DNA of 64,000 nt from Streptomyces fungicidicus (GTDB taxonomy: Bacteria > Actinomycetota > Actinomycetes > Streptomycetales > Streptomycetaceae): NCBI RefSeq assembly GCF_003665435.1, contig NZ_CP023407.1, positions 1-64,000 on the forward strand. The letters run 5' to 3'. Position 1 is the stretch's first letter, and each line of letters starts with the position of its first letter. Below, piece by piece: positions 20,046-26,981 of the stretch. The position numbers were made by a program, and so were the translations under genes. Under the pieces are notes generated by a model. That model made no database searches, was not told where the DNA came from, and saw only the letters and a program-made list of their open reading frames with translations.

Positions 20046-20081
20046 TCAGCCCAGCTCAACCCTCCGGCCACCGATCAGAAA

Positions 20082-21906
20082 GAACGAACCACGACATCAC
20101 CGACACGCAGCTCCAGGCCGCGCGGCTCCTGGGCGTGGAGGGCCGCTCGGACGAGGTTCGCGGGGCTCGGCTGGCCGCGCTGCAGACGGCGCTGGTGAAG
20201 GCCTCGGCGGAGGAGGGCTTTTGTCGGACGCTGGTCTTTCACCATCAGGTGAAGGAGGCCGAGGCGTTCGCAGCCGGGCTCCTTGACGTCGCCGGGCGGC
20301 TGCATGCCGGTGCGCCGGAGCTGTATCCGCGCACGGTCTGGGCGGACTGGTTGTGCGGCGAACACACACCGGGCCACCGGCGGCGGGTGCTGGGCGAGTT
20401 CGCGGCTGGGATCGCCACGGACGGCACGGTCGTGGAGAAGGGCTACCTGGGCTCGGTGAGGGTCCTGGGCGAAGGCGTGGACACGAAGAACTGTGACTCC
20501 GTCTACTTCGCCGACGTGCGCGGCTCCATGCCTGATCTCGTCCAGGCCGTCGGGCGCGCCCTGCGCCTGCAGCCCGGCGAGGGCAAGGTCGCCTCGCTCG
20601 TGGTGCCGGTGCTGCTCGGGCCGGGTGAGACGGCCGACAGCATGCTCACCTCGCGTGCGTATGGCGGGCTCGCGAAGCTGCTCGAGGCGCTCAGGGCGCA
20701 CGACGCCCGTGTGGTGGAGCAGCTCGCCGAGCAGCAGGTGCCAAGCGGCGTCCGGGGTGTCCAGTCCCGTTCGAGCGGGGCGGAGGACGAGGGGGCCGAC
20801 GGCGACCGGAGCGGCCGTGGTCTGTCGGTGCCGCCCGGGAGCTGCTGAAGTTCTCGACGCCGCGTGACCCGGCGCAGCTGGCCGCGTTCATCAGCCTGCG
20901 GGTGATCAACCCTGAACACGCTCACTGGCGGCGCGGTGTGGAGGCGGCCGTCCTCTACCACCGACTGCACGGCGACCTGCGCGTGCCGTTCACCTACCGT
21001 GTGCCCGCCGGCGACGGTCAGGAGGCCGGGGCCGAAGGGTGGCCGGCCTCGCTCGCCGGTTTTCCCCTAGGGCAGTGGATCGCGGACGCCAGGCGGTTCT
21101 ACGCGCGCGGGGACATGGACGAAGGCCGCGTCGAGCAGTTGGAAAAGCTCGGCATGGTGTGGTCGCACTACGACGTCGCGTGGGAGGAAGGCCTCGCCGC
21201 GGCGCGCGGGTGGGCTGCGGAGAGCGGGCACCTGTTGGCGCCGACCGACGCCACCTACCAGGGATACCGGGTGGGCATCTGGTTGAAGAACCAGCGGGCC
21301 GCAGCCCGGAAGGCGCAGGAGATCGAACAGCGGCGGGCCGAAGAACTGCCCGCTGCGTCGGCGGCCGGCGCACTGCCGGAGGAGCGACGCGAGCAGTTGG
21401 AGGACATCGACCCGTCGTGGTACCCCGCGTGGCCGGTGGAGTGGCAACGCGCTTTCCACCTCACCCGGCTCCACCTCGAGGCCGGCGGCGCGCTGCCCAC
21501 CTCGCCGGGCGAGGTCGTACACCAGGGCGAGGACCTCGGCCGGTGGGTGCGGGCGCAGCGACTCGGCTGGGACAGGCTGACGACCGTGCAGCAGTGGATG
21601 TGCGAACACGTTCTCGGGATCGAACCCGCGAGCGAGGACGAGAAACCGCCCCCGCGCCGCACGCAGGCTGACAAGTGGGCGCTGAACTACGCCGCCGCCT
21701 GCCAGTTCTACGAACGGGAGGGGCACCTGCGGGTGCCCAGGAAGCACATCGAACGGCTCGCCATCGACGGTAGCGACGGCGGCGAGGACCAGGAGGAACG
21801 AGAGCTCAAGCTGGGCGCGTGGATCGGGAACCAGCGCAGCCGAGCCTCGACCCTGCCGCCGGAGCGGGTGGAGCAGCTGGCCGCCATCGGCATGCGCTGG
21901 ACATGA
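20082..21906 (+). pseudogene. second HA-domain helicase, 5'-truncated and frameshifted
   Basis: Begins abruptly in helicase domain 2 (RTLVFHHQVKEAEAFAAGL, VLGEGVDTKNCDSVYFADVR, QAVGRALRL), so the N-terminal ATPase half is absent. A one-base loss near 20830 shifts the frame before ELLKFSTPRDPAQLAAF. HA units follow (PLGQWIADARRF, WLKNQRAAARK, WVRAQRLGW, WIGNQRSRAS). It starts about 35 bp after the tniQ stop, i.e. directly at the putative right end of the transposon. It is a different paralogue from the helicase at 6.7-8.6 kb. Confidence 0.72.
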
Positions 21907-22058
21907 GGCGAACAGGCTCCGCCGCCCAGGCGCAACCGCTGCGCCGCCAAGCCGACCGTCAACAGCCTTCCGCCGCAGGCACTAAGAACGCCTAACACAA
22001 TGAGGTGGATCGGTTCTGGTGGCCGTGTCCGGTCGGTGGGTTCGGCGTTGTCCGGGTC

Positions 22059-22869
22059 ATGAGGGCTTCGCCGTGGATCGTGTCGGATGACCTGTGGGAG
22101 CGGATCGAGCCGCTGCTGCCGAAGCGGGAGAGGCGGTTCAGGTACCCGGGCCGCAAGCCGGTCCCGGACCGACAGGCGCTGTGCGGGATCCTGTTCGTGC
22201 TACACACCGGCATTCAGTGGGAACACCTGCCTCAGGAGCTCGGCTTCGGGTCCGGTATGACCTGCTGGCGACGGCTGCGGGACTGGAACAAGGCTGGCGT
22301 TTGGCAACGGCTACACGAGGTGCTACTGGCCGAGCTGAATGCCGCCGCCCGCCTCGACTGGTCAAGAGCGGTCGTCGACTCCAGCCACGTCAAGACCTTA
22401 AAGGGGGCCCCAGACCGGACCGTCGCCAGTCGACCGAGGACGGGCCGGCTCCAAGCATCACCTGATCACCGACGGCCACGGCACCCCGCTCGCGGTCATC
22501 CTCACCGGCGGCAACCGCAACGACGTCACCCAGCTCATGCCGCTGCTCGGCGCCGTCCCGCCTGTCCGCGGCCGGCCGGGACGGCCCTGCCGAAAGCCCC
22601 AGTCGGTCTTCGCCGACCGAGGCTACGACCACGACGTCTACCGCGACCAGGTCCGGGCCCGCCGGATCCTGCCCCTCATCGCCCGACGCGGCACACCCCA
22701 CGGCAGCGGCCTGGGCGTCTACCGGTGGGTGGTTGAGCGCACCTTCGCCTGGCTCCACGGCTTCAAACGACTCCGCGTCCGCTGGGAACGACGGGCCGAC
22801 ATCCACGAAGCCTTCCTCAAGCTCGCCTGCTGCCTGATCACCCACCGACAAGTGCTGTCCCTGACCTGA
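22059..22869 (+). CDS. IS5-family transposase, two frames
   Basis: Frame one (ATG 22059) gives RASPWIVSDDLWERIEPLL, GIQWEHLPQELGFGSGMTCW and VVDSSHVK with the first catalytic Asp. Frame two resumes GPQTGPSPVDRGRAGSKHHL, TPLAVILTGGNRNDV, FADRGYDHD (second Asp) and YRWVVERTFAWLHGFKRLR (Glu). The switch occurs in a G-run near 22400 and needs +1 (or -2). Element B needs the same shift at the same place, so it may be programmed rather than a mutation. Confidence 0.75.
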
Positions 22870-22915
22870 CCGGCACTCGCCCCAAGTCGACAGACCGCCC
22901 CGGCAAACTGATCGC

Positions 22916-23242
22916 ATGGACCGAGACACCCTGCAATCCGCACTGTCCCAGGACGTCAGCGCGTCTGCCCGCGCAGCCCTGGCCCAGCTGGAGGCAGGCG
23001 CGGACTTCGAGGTCTTTCTGAACCAAACAGCCTCTGCGCAACAGCTTTGGGACATCTGGTCGTGGCGGCACGAAGTCATGCTCGAAACGGGCGTCACGCC
23101 TCGGCCCGGACTTGTGGAAGCCATCGCCGGACTCCAAGCCGCAGGAACAGCCCGGGTCTACATGGCGACCGTCACTGGAACGCGGAGACGTTTCACGATC
23201 TTCCTGTCGGAAGACCTCACCCAGTGCGTTGCCTGCTGGTGA
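22916..23242 (+). CDS. hypothetical protein inside IS5 element A
   Basis: 108 residues, acidic and helical at the N-terminus (LSQDVSASARAALAQLEAG), with WDIWSWRHEVM in the middle and a C-terminus suggesting beta strands (ARVYMATVTGTRRRFTIFL). The ATG at 22916 lacks a strong ribosome site. Its stop lies 2 bases before the right inverted repeat of element A, so it is inside the IS boundaries. Not recognised; a passenger gene is the likely interpretation. Confidence 0.5.
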   Translation: MDRDTLQSALSQDVSASARAALAQLEAGADFEVFLNQTASAQQLWDIWSWRHEVMLETGVTPRPGLVEAIAGLQAAGTARVYMATVTGTRRRFTIFLSEDLTQCVACW

Positions 23243-23264
23243 CTACCTCATTGTGTTAGGCGTT

Positions 23265-24164
23265 CTTACAGCGGCTAACACAATGAGTTGATCTGTCGGT
23301 GGGTGATGAGGCAGCAGGCGAGTTTGAGGAAGGCTTCGTGGATGTCGGCTCGTCGTTCCCAGCGGATGCGGAGGCGTTTGAAGCCGTGGAGCCAGGCGAA
23401 GCTGCGTTCGACGACCCAGCGGTAGGTTCCCAGTCCGGTGCCGTGGAGGGCGCCGCGGCGGGCGATGACCGGGACGATGCGGTGCTGGCGGACCTGGTCG
23501 CGGTAGATGTCGTGGTCGTACCCGCGGTCGGCGAAGAGTGAGTCGGGCTTGCGTCGCGGGTGCCCGATCCGGCCCCTGATGGGCGGGACGGCGTCGATCA
23601 GTGGCATGAGCTGGGTGACGTCGTTGCGGTTGCCGCCGGTGAGGATCACGGCGAGCGGTGTGCCGTGTCCGTCGGTGATCAGGTGGTGTTTCGATCCGCT
23701 TCGGCCACGATCGACCGGACTCGGCCCCGTGAGGCCCCCCCCTTTTTATGGCCCGCACGTGGCTGGAGTCGACCACGGCACGCGACCAGTCGAGGCGGGC
23801 CGCCGCGTTGAGCTCGGCCAGTAGCACCTCGTGCAGCTGCTGCCAGACGCCAGCCTCGTTCCAGTCCCGCAACCTCCGCCAGCACGTCATGCCCGAGCCG
23901 AAGCCCAACTCCCTGGGCAGGTACTCCCACTGGATGCCGGTGTGCAGAACGAACAGGATGCCGCACAGCACCTGCCGATCCGGCAGCGGCCTTCGTCCAG
24001 GGTGACGAAACCGGCGCTCCTTGCGCGGCAGCAGCGGCTCAATCCGCTCCCACAGAGCATTCGACACGATCCACGGCGAAGCCCCCATACCCGGACAAAG
24101 CCCATCTCCGGACACGGACACGGCCAACAGGCCCTATCCACCTCATTGTGTCAGCCATTGTAAG
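23265..24164 (-). mobile_element. IS5-family element B
   Basis: About 900 bp bounded by imperfect inverted repeats (left from 23265, right to 24164; CTTACA..GGCT.ACACAATGAG on both sides). It touches element A, sharing the CTTA at 23265-23268. The transposase fills the element on the minus strand. Confidence 0.75.
23275..24088 (-). CDS. IS5-family transposase of element B, two frames
   Basis: Frame one from the GTG/ATG at 24088 reads GASPWIVSNALWERIEPLL and VVDSSHVRAIK. Frame two resumes GLTGPSPVDRGRSGSKHHL, MILTGGNRNDVTQ, FADRGYDHDIY and YRWVVERSFAWLHGFKRLR to the stop at 23275. The shift falls in an A5G8 tract (plus strand 23734-23746), a typical slippery sequence, and requires +1 (or -2), exactly as in element A. 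Catalytic Asp, Asp and Glu are all present across the two frames. Confidence 0.75.
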
Positions 24165-24178
24165 ACCCCGCGGCGAGG

Positions 24179-24433
24179 TCAGTCGTCCTCGGCGAAGAGG
24201 TGCGCGTCCTTCGACTCGTTATACGGGCGGCACTTCTTCAGCTCGTCGTCCCAGACCATCCTGTTGTTCGGGCTGTTCCGGTCTTCAGGGCAATCACGCT
24301 CGATGGGCTGCAGCCCCGCGTCGACCGTGATGAACCTGGTGGGGTCCCGAGGGTGGAGGTAATCGCCGGGCATCATGGCACTTGCGTCGTACCAGGGAGC
24401 GATCCTCGATGTTACGGCTTCCTCGTCAGCCAT
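24179..24433 (-). CDS. small acidic hypothetical protein
   Basis: 84 residues, rich in Asp, Glu and Pro, with no hydrophobic helix and two Cys (DCPEDRNSP and KKCRPYNES). The ATG at 24433 is well placed behind AGAAAGGA. It lies 14 bp beyond element B and ends with an acidic tail FAEDD. No family recognised. The nearest intact neighbour is the small GTPase gene on the same strand, separated by a tRNA-like remnant. Confidence 0.6.
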   Translation of the reverse strand: MADEEAVTSRIAPWYDASAMMPGDYLHPRDPTRFITVDAGLQPIERDCPEDRNSPNNRMVWDDELKKCRPYNESKDAHLFAEDD

Positions 24434-24528
24434 GGCCTCGTCCTTTCTAAGGGGGCATCGCCCGCACTGTACAGATCAACTCACGTCACCCGAGCCCAGT
24501 TTGAGAGTCTTCGTCCCGAAGGGCGAAT

Positions 24529-24602
24529 CAAGCCGTAGCGCAGGGTGGTCGTGCGCGGTCTTCGAAATCGCGAGGCCGCCGGTTCGAATCCGGTCGGGCG
24601 TG
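24529..24602 (+). pseudogene. tRNA-Arg(TCG)-like remnant, possible att site
   Basis: The stretch folds as a tRNA. There is a D-arm with GCGC/GTGC stem, an anticodon arm GCGGT-CTTCGAA-ATCGC (anticodon TCG), and a T-arm GCCGG-TTCGAAT-CCGGT. The 3' acceptor strand is CGGGCGT. The 5' acceptor strand CAAGCCG pairs at only three of seven positions and position 26 is missing. A tRNA with an intact 3' part and replaced 5' end is what an integrative element leaves at its attachment site; a plain tRNA pseudogene is the alternative. Confidence 0.5.
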
Positions 24603-24761
24603 GAAGCGGCCGCTGGCCTGCGGAAGGTGAGCGGCGTCACCTCGGCCGACGGCGTGCTCCCGCTCACCTTCGCCTCCGGGGGATCGGAACGGCCAGTAGC
24701 GGTGGCGGCCGGTCGCGGTGACCTGGTTCGCGATGCGGCCGTAGGCGCGGAGCTTGCCCCT

Positions 24762-25346
24762 CTACAGACTCAGCTCGTCCGGGGGCTGCTGGGCCTCCTC
24801 CTTCACCGGACGCCCGTTGACCGCAGTGATGGTCAGATCGTCGTGCTTCGTAAGGGCGCGTGACAGGGGGTGGATGGCGGTAAGGAGCCCGGTGGATTCC
24901 TTCACCGACACTTCGTAGCACGGGAGGCCCCTGATATGGGTCACGGCCGAGACCACTCGGCCAGCGGAATCGATCTTGTTGGCAATCGCAACGATCGGCA
25001 CCTCCCTCCCCCCAGACAGGACAGCCCGCAGGTGGCGCACCCAAGGCTCAATGCGCGCAAAGGTGTCCTTGCTGGTGCAGTCGAACACGGCCAAGGCAGC
25101 GTCGGCGCCGATAAAGAACCCGTCCTTCAGTGGGGAGCCCGCATCGTGGCCGCCCACATCCCAGATTTCGAGGACGATTCTGCCCTCGGTCGTCTCCAGC
25201 GGCAGCCGGGAGACCTCGCAGCCGGTCGTCGGCCCGTACTCGCTCACGAACTCGTCCGAGAGCAGGCGCTTGGCCAGAGCGGTCTTGCCGACCTTCGAGT
25301 CACCGATCAGCACAACCTTGTAGCGCACCTCAGCAACATCAGACAC
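24762..25346 (-). CDS. Ras/Rab-like small GTPase
   Basis: 194 residues comprising almost only a G domain. G1 is GDSKVGKT (15-22), a switch I Thr lies in YGPTTGCEV, G3 is WDVGGHD (62-68), G4 is NKID (123-126) and a G5-like VSVKE follows. The family's catalytic Gln after DxxG is His here, so intrinsic hydrolysis may be slow. There is no lipidation Cys at the C-terminus. GTG at 25346 is chosen because GGAG lies 6 bases upstream; a GTG four codons earlier is poorer. It differs from the conservon CvnD type. No GAP or roadblock partner is adjacent. Confidence 0.8.
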   Translation of the reverse strand: MSDVAEVRYKVVLIGDSKVGKTALAKRLLSDEFVSEYGPTTGCEVSRLPLETTEGRIVLEIWDVGGHDAGSPLKDGFFIGADAALAVFDCTSKDTFARIEPWVRHLRAVLSGGREVPIVAIANKIDSAGRVVSAVTHIRGLPCYEVSVKESTGLLTAIHPLSRALTKHDDLTITAVNGRPVKEEAQQPPDELSL

Positions 25347-25499
25347 GGCGAACTCCACTCCCTATAAACCGAAGATGATCAAAAGCTCACTACCCGCTTC
25401 TCACCTGCCACATCCTCTCGCAGAGTGTGCAGCACGTGCTGCATCCCGCGCAGCGCCTTGACGGTCCGGGACTGGAAAACGACCGAAATGCCGGGCCCG

Positions 25500-25625
25500 T
25501 CACTCCTTCCTCGGAAGCAGCGGCACGATCCACGGTGAAGCCCTCACGGCACGGACAACCCTCAACCCGCCTGCAAGGAACGGCCATCAAGGCCGATCCA
25601 CCTCATTGTGTTAGCCGCTGTGAGA
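25500..25625 (-). mobile_element. IS5-family remnant C with internal deletion
   Basis: The minus strand carries the same terminal repeat as elements A and B (GCGGCTAACACAATGAGGTG). The transposase start follows, fused by a deletion: VRASPWIV is followed directly by PLLPRKE, omitting about 8 codons, and then a stop. Only the left end survives. Confidence 0.7.
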
Positions 25626-25738
25626 ACTACCTACACCCCACCCAGCCGCACTCCATACAGAACACATAATCCCAGCTCACACACCCGGCCCACCGCACAC
25701 GAACCGCCCACCCGGCCTCTCAACAAACCCACAACACA

Positions 25739-25946
25739 CTAACAAGCCCTCTTCGGAGCGTTACCTGCTAAGGGGCCGCCTCCGAGCATGGCGCCAGCTA
25801 TGCATGCAGTGGTGACGGCCTCACCCGAAAGCCCATCCGAAACTGATGGCCACAGCTTCTCCCCATTGGCCATCTTTGAACTCCATCGCGGCCTTCACGA
25901 AACCCATTGGGATGAGAGCGTCAGCGACATCACCGAAGCTAAGCAA
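25739..25946 (-). pseudogene. orphan copy of the RHS C-terminal tip
   Basis: Starting immediately after the stop of the small membrane gene at 25947, the minus strand reads LLSFGDVADALIPMG, then DGQWGEAVAISFGWAFG. After a one-base insertion it reads AVTTAC, GAMLGGGPLAGNA and a stop. This parallels the last 92 residues of the RHS protein (LLSFGDVADALTPMG, EGQWGEAAAISFGWAFG, TTACVAGATLGGG). It has no start codon and no RHS core, as is typical of orphan CT modules in polymorphic-toxin loci. Confidence 0.75.
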
Positions 25947-26093
25947 TCACACACGGAGGGAACCGTCGGCCGCAGCTGCGTTCGCCCGTCCGAGTACGTT
26001 GCACTGGGCGACAGCCCTCGCCCCGAACTTTTTCCGGAGCGGTATGAGGGCGAGCCCTGCAATGATCGCGAGGACCGCAACAAGTACCCGCAC
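25947..26093 (-). CDS. 48-residue membrane protein
   Basis: The GTG at 26093 has a perfect AGGAGG 7 bases upstream, which decides the start. The protein is one hydrophobic helix (VLVAVLAIIAGLALIPL) followed by a basic tail RKKFGARAVAQ. It abuts the orphan RHS tip and follows three other tiny membrane proteins, all on the strand of the RHS gene. A candidate immunity protein by position only. Confidence 0.5.
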   Translation of the reverse strand: MRVLVAVLAIIAGLALIPLRKKFGARAVAQCNVLGRANAAAADGSLRV

Positions 26094-26225
26094 GTCGTTT
26101 CCTCCTACGTCATTGGCGTCGATCGAGTTGTAAACAAATTTCCTAGAACTGCACTTGTAGACCACCGCTGCACGTTGGGCTGGAGACGTATGTCCTATGA
26201 GCCTCTGCGCGTACGGTTGGACGCT

Positions 26226-26357
26226 TCATCTGCGGCGATTGCGAAGCAGGCCCGTCACGACGAAGATCCCCACAAATACGGCAACGACGATGAAGGCCAC
26301 CTGCCCCCATACCGGCAGCTCGGGACCGCCTCCGGGAGCTGCTATGGGGATGTTCAT
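26226..26357 (-). CDS. 43-residue membrane protein
   Basis: MNIPIAAPGGGPELPVWG, then a single strong hydrophobic helix (QVAFIVVAVFVGIFVVTGLL) and a basic end RNRRR. The ATG at 26357 has AAAAAGG just before it, a weak site. The topology (short Pro/Gly-rich N-terminus, helix, Arg tail) matches the 42-residue protein at 26764-26892 and suggests a duplicated small gene. The 210 bp upstream to 26567 show no supported gene. Confidence 0.45.
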   Translation of the reverse strand: MNIPIAAPGGGPELPVWGQVAFIVVAVFVGIFVVTGLLRNRRR

Positions 26358-26566
26358 GCCTTTTTGGTGCTTTTCGGCCGCAGTGGCTTTATCGAGCAGG
26401 AGCGACGTCGCTTGTCGATGGGTCGGCGGCGTTGCCCAGCCCCAGTGGACCTGAGTGTGGAGCTGTCCGATGTGGCCGCGGTAGCTGTCCACCCGGTTTT
26501 CCTCAAGAAACGGCTCGCGTCCGCTGCCGGCACCAGAACGAGCCAGGCCCAGCACACTGCAGCTAG

Positions 26567-26755
26567 CTAGTTTTCCCTCTTGGTATGGCGGAGCAGTAGC
26601 AGGCCGCACGCCGCTGCGGCAAGCGGGGCCACGTGAATTGCTGCGAGGCTGGCTCCCGACGCAAGCATAATGATGACCGAGACAGTCATAACCGCCGCGA
26701 ATCCGACTAGGAAATAGGCCAGGATTCGCAGGATTCCCCTCGCCTCGCTATCCAT
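26567..26755 (-). CDS. 62-residue two-helix membrane protein
   Basis: The ATG at 26755 lies 8 bases after the stop of the previous small gene. Two hydrophobic helices (about 8-34 and 37-55) are joined by a short turn and end in a basic tail RHTKREN. Tight spacing with the 42-residue gene and the RHS gene indicates one operon. Integral membrane immunity proteins are known for pore-forming toxins, which would fit, but no homology is claimed. Confidence 0.5.
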   Translation of the reverse strand: MDSEARGILRILAYFLVGFAAVMTVSVIIMLASGASLAAIHVAPLAAAACGLLLLRHTKREN

Positions 26756-26763
26756 TTTTCGGC

Positions 26764-26892
26764 TCACTTCCGACGCCAACGCGCTACGGCTACCATGATG
26801 ACAACGATGGCCATGGAGCCCAGGAATATAGGAATCTCCCAGCCATCAGGAATCCAAGCTCCCTTTCCCGAAGCGTCGGCAAATTGCAGCAC
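26764..26892 (-). CDS. 42-residue membrane protein directly after RHS gene
   Basis: The GTG at 26892 has AAGGAG 9 bases upstream. The sequence is a short Gly/Asp-rich start (FADASGKGAWIPDGWE), a hydrophobic helix (IPIFLGSMAIVVIMVAV) and an RWRRK tail. It is the first gene after the RHS stop at 26982, the position normally held by the cognate immunity gene of a polymorphic toxin. Confidence 0.5.
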   Translation of the reverse strand: MLQFADASGKGAWIPDGWEIPIFLGSMAIVVIMVAVARWRRK

Positions 26893-26981
26893 GATATCCG
26901 GCTCCTTCCTATCTTCAACGGTTTTGGCCGCTCCCGGGGTGGCGCATGACCGCCACCCCGGGTCGGGTTGGCGCGATCTTT

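Larger units (their letters stand above)
12395..20078 (+). mobile_element. Tn7/Tn5053-like transposon (tnsA-tniA-tniB-tniQ), degraded
   Basis: Four consecutive same-strand genes in canonical order: TnsA-like endonuclease, DDE transposase, AAA+ ATPase and TniQ target selector. GTGA overlaps couple the first three. tniA and tniB are intact; tnsA and tniQ carry frameshifts. The ends are not certain. The interval given is bounded by an imperfect inverted pair, 12395-12417 and 20056-20078 (15 of 23 positions match). No target duplication was found at these limits, so the boundaries should be treated as approximate to tens of bases. Confidence 0.75.
21983..23268 (+). mobile_element. IS5-family element A with passenger ORF
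   Basis: A perfect 24-bp inverted repeat (21983-22006 and 23245-23268) encloses an IS5-type transposase and a separate 108-codon gene. In the neighbouring element B the terminal repeat follows the transposase stop at once, whereas here about 375 bp intervene. Either this is a longer IS variant carrying cargo, or unrelated DNA is trapped between two IS ends. Confidence 0.65.

Noticed and set aside
24529..24602. functional tRNA-Arg gene
   Set aside because: The 5' acceptor strand pairs at only three of seven positions and a core position is missing.
25788..26570. 260-codon plus-strand frame
   Set aside because: Runs antisense to the orphan RHS tip and the micro-membrane genes, each of which has better support.
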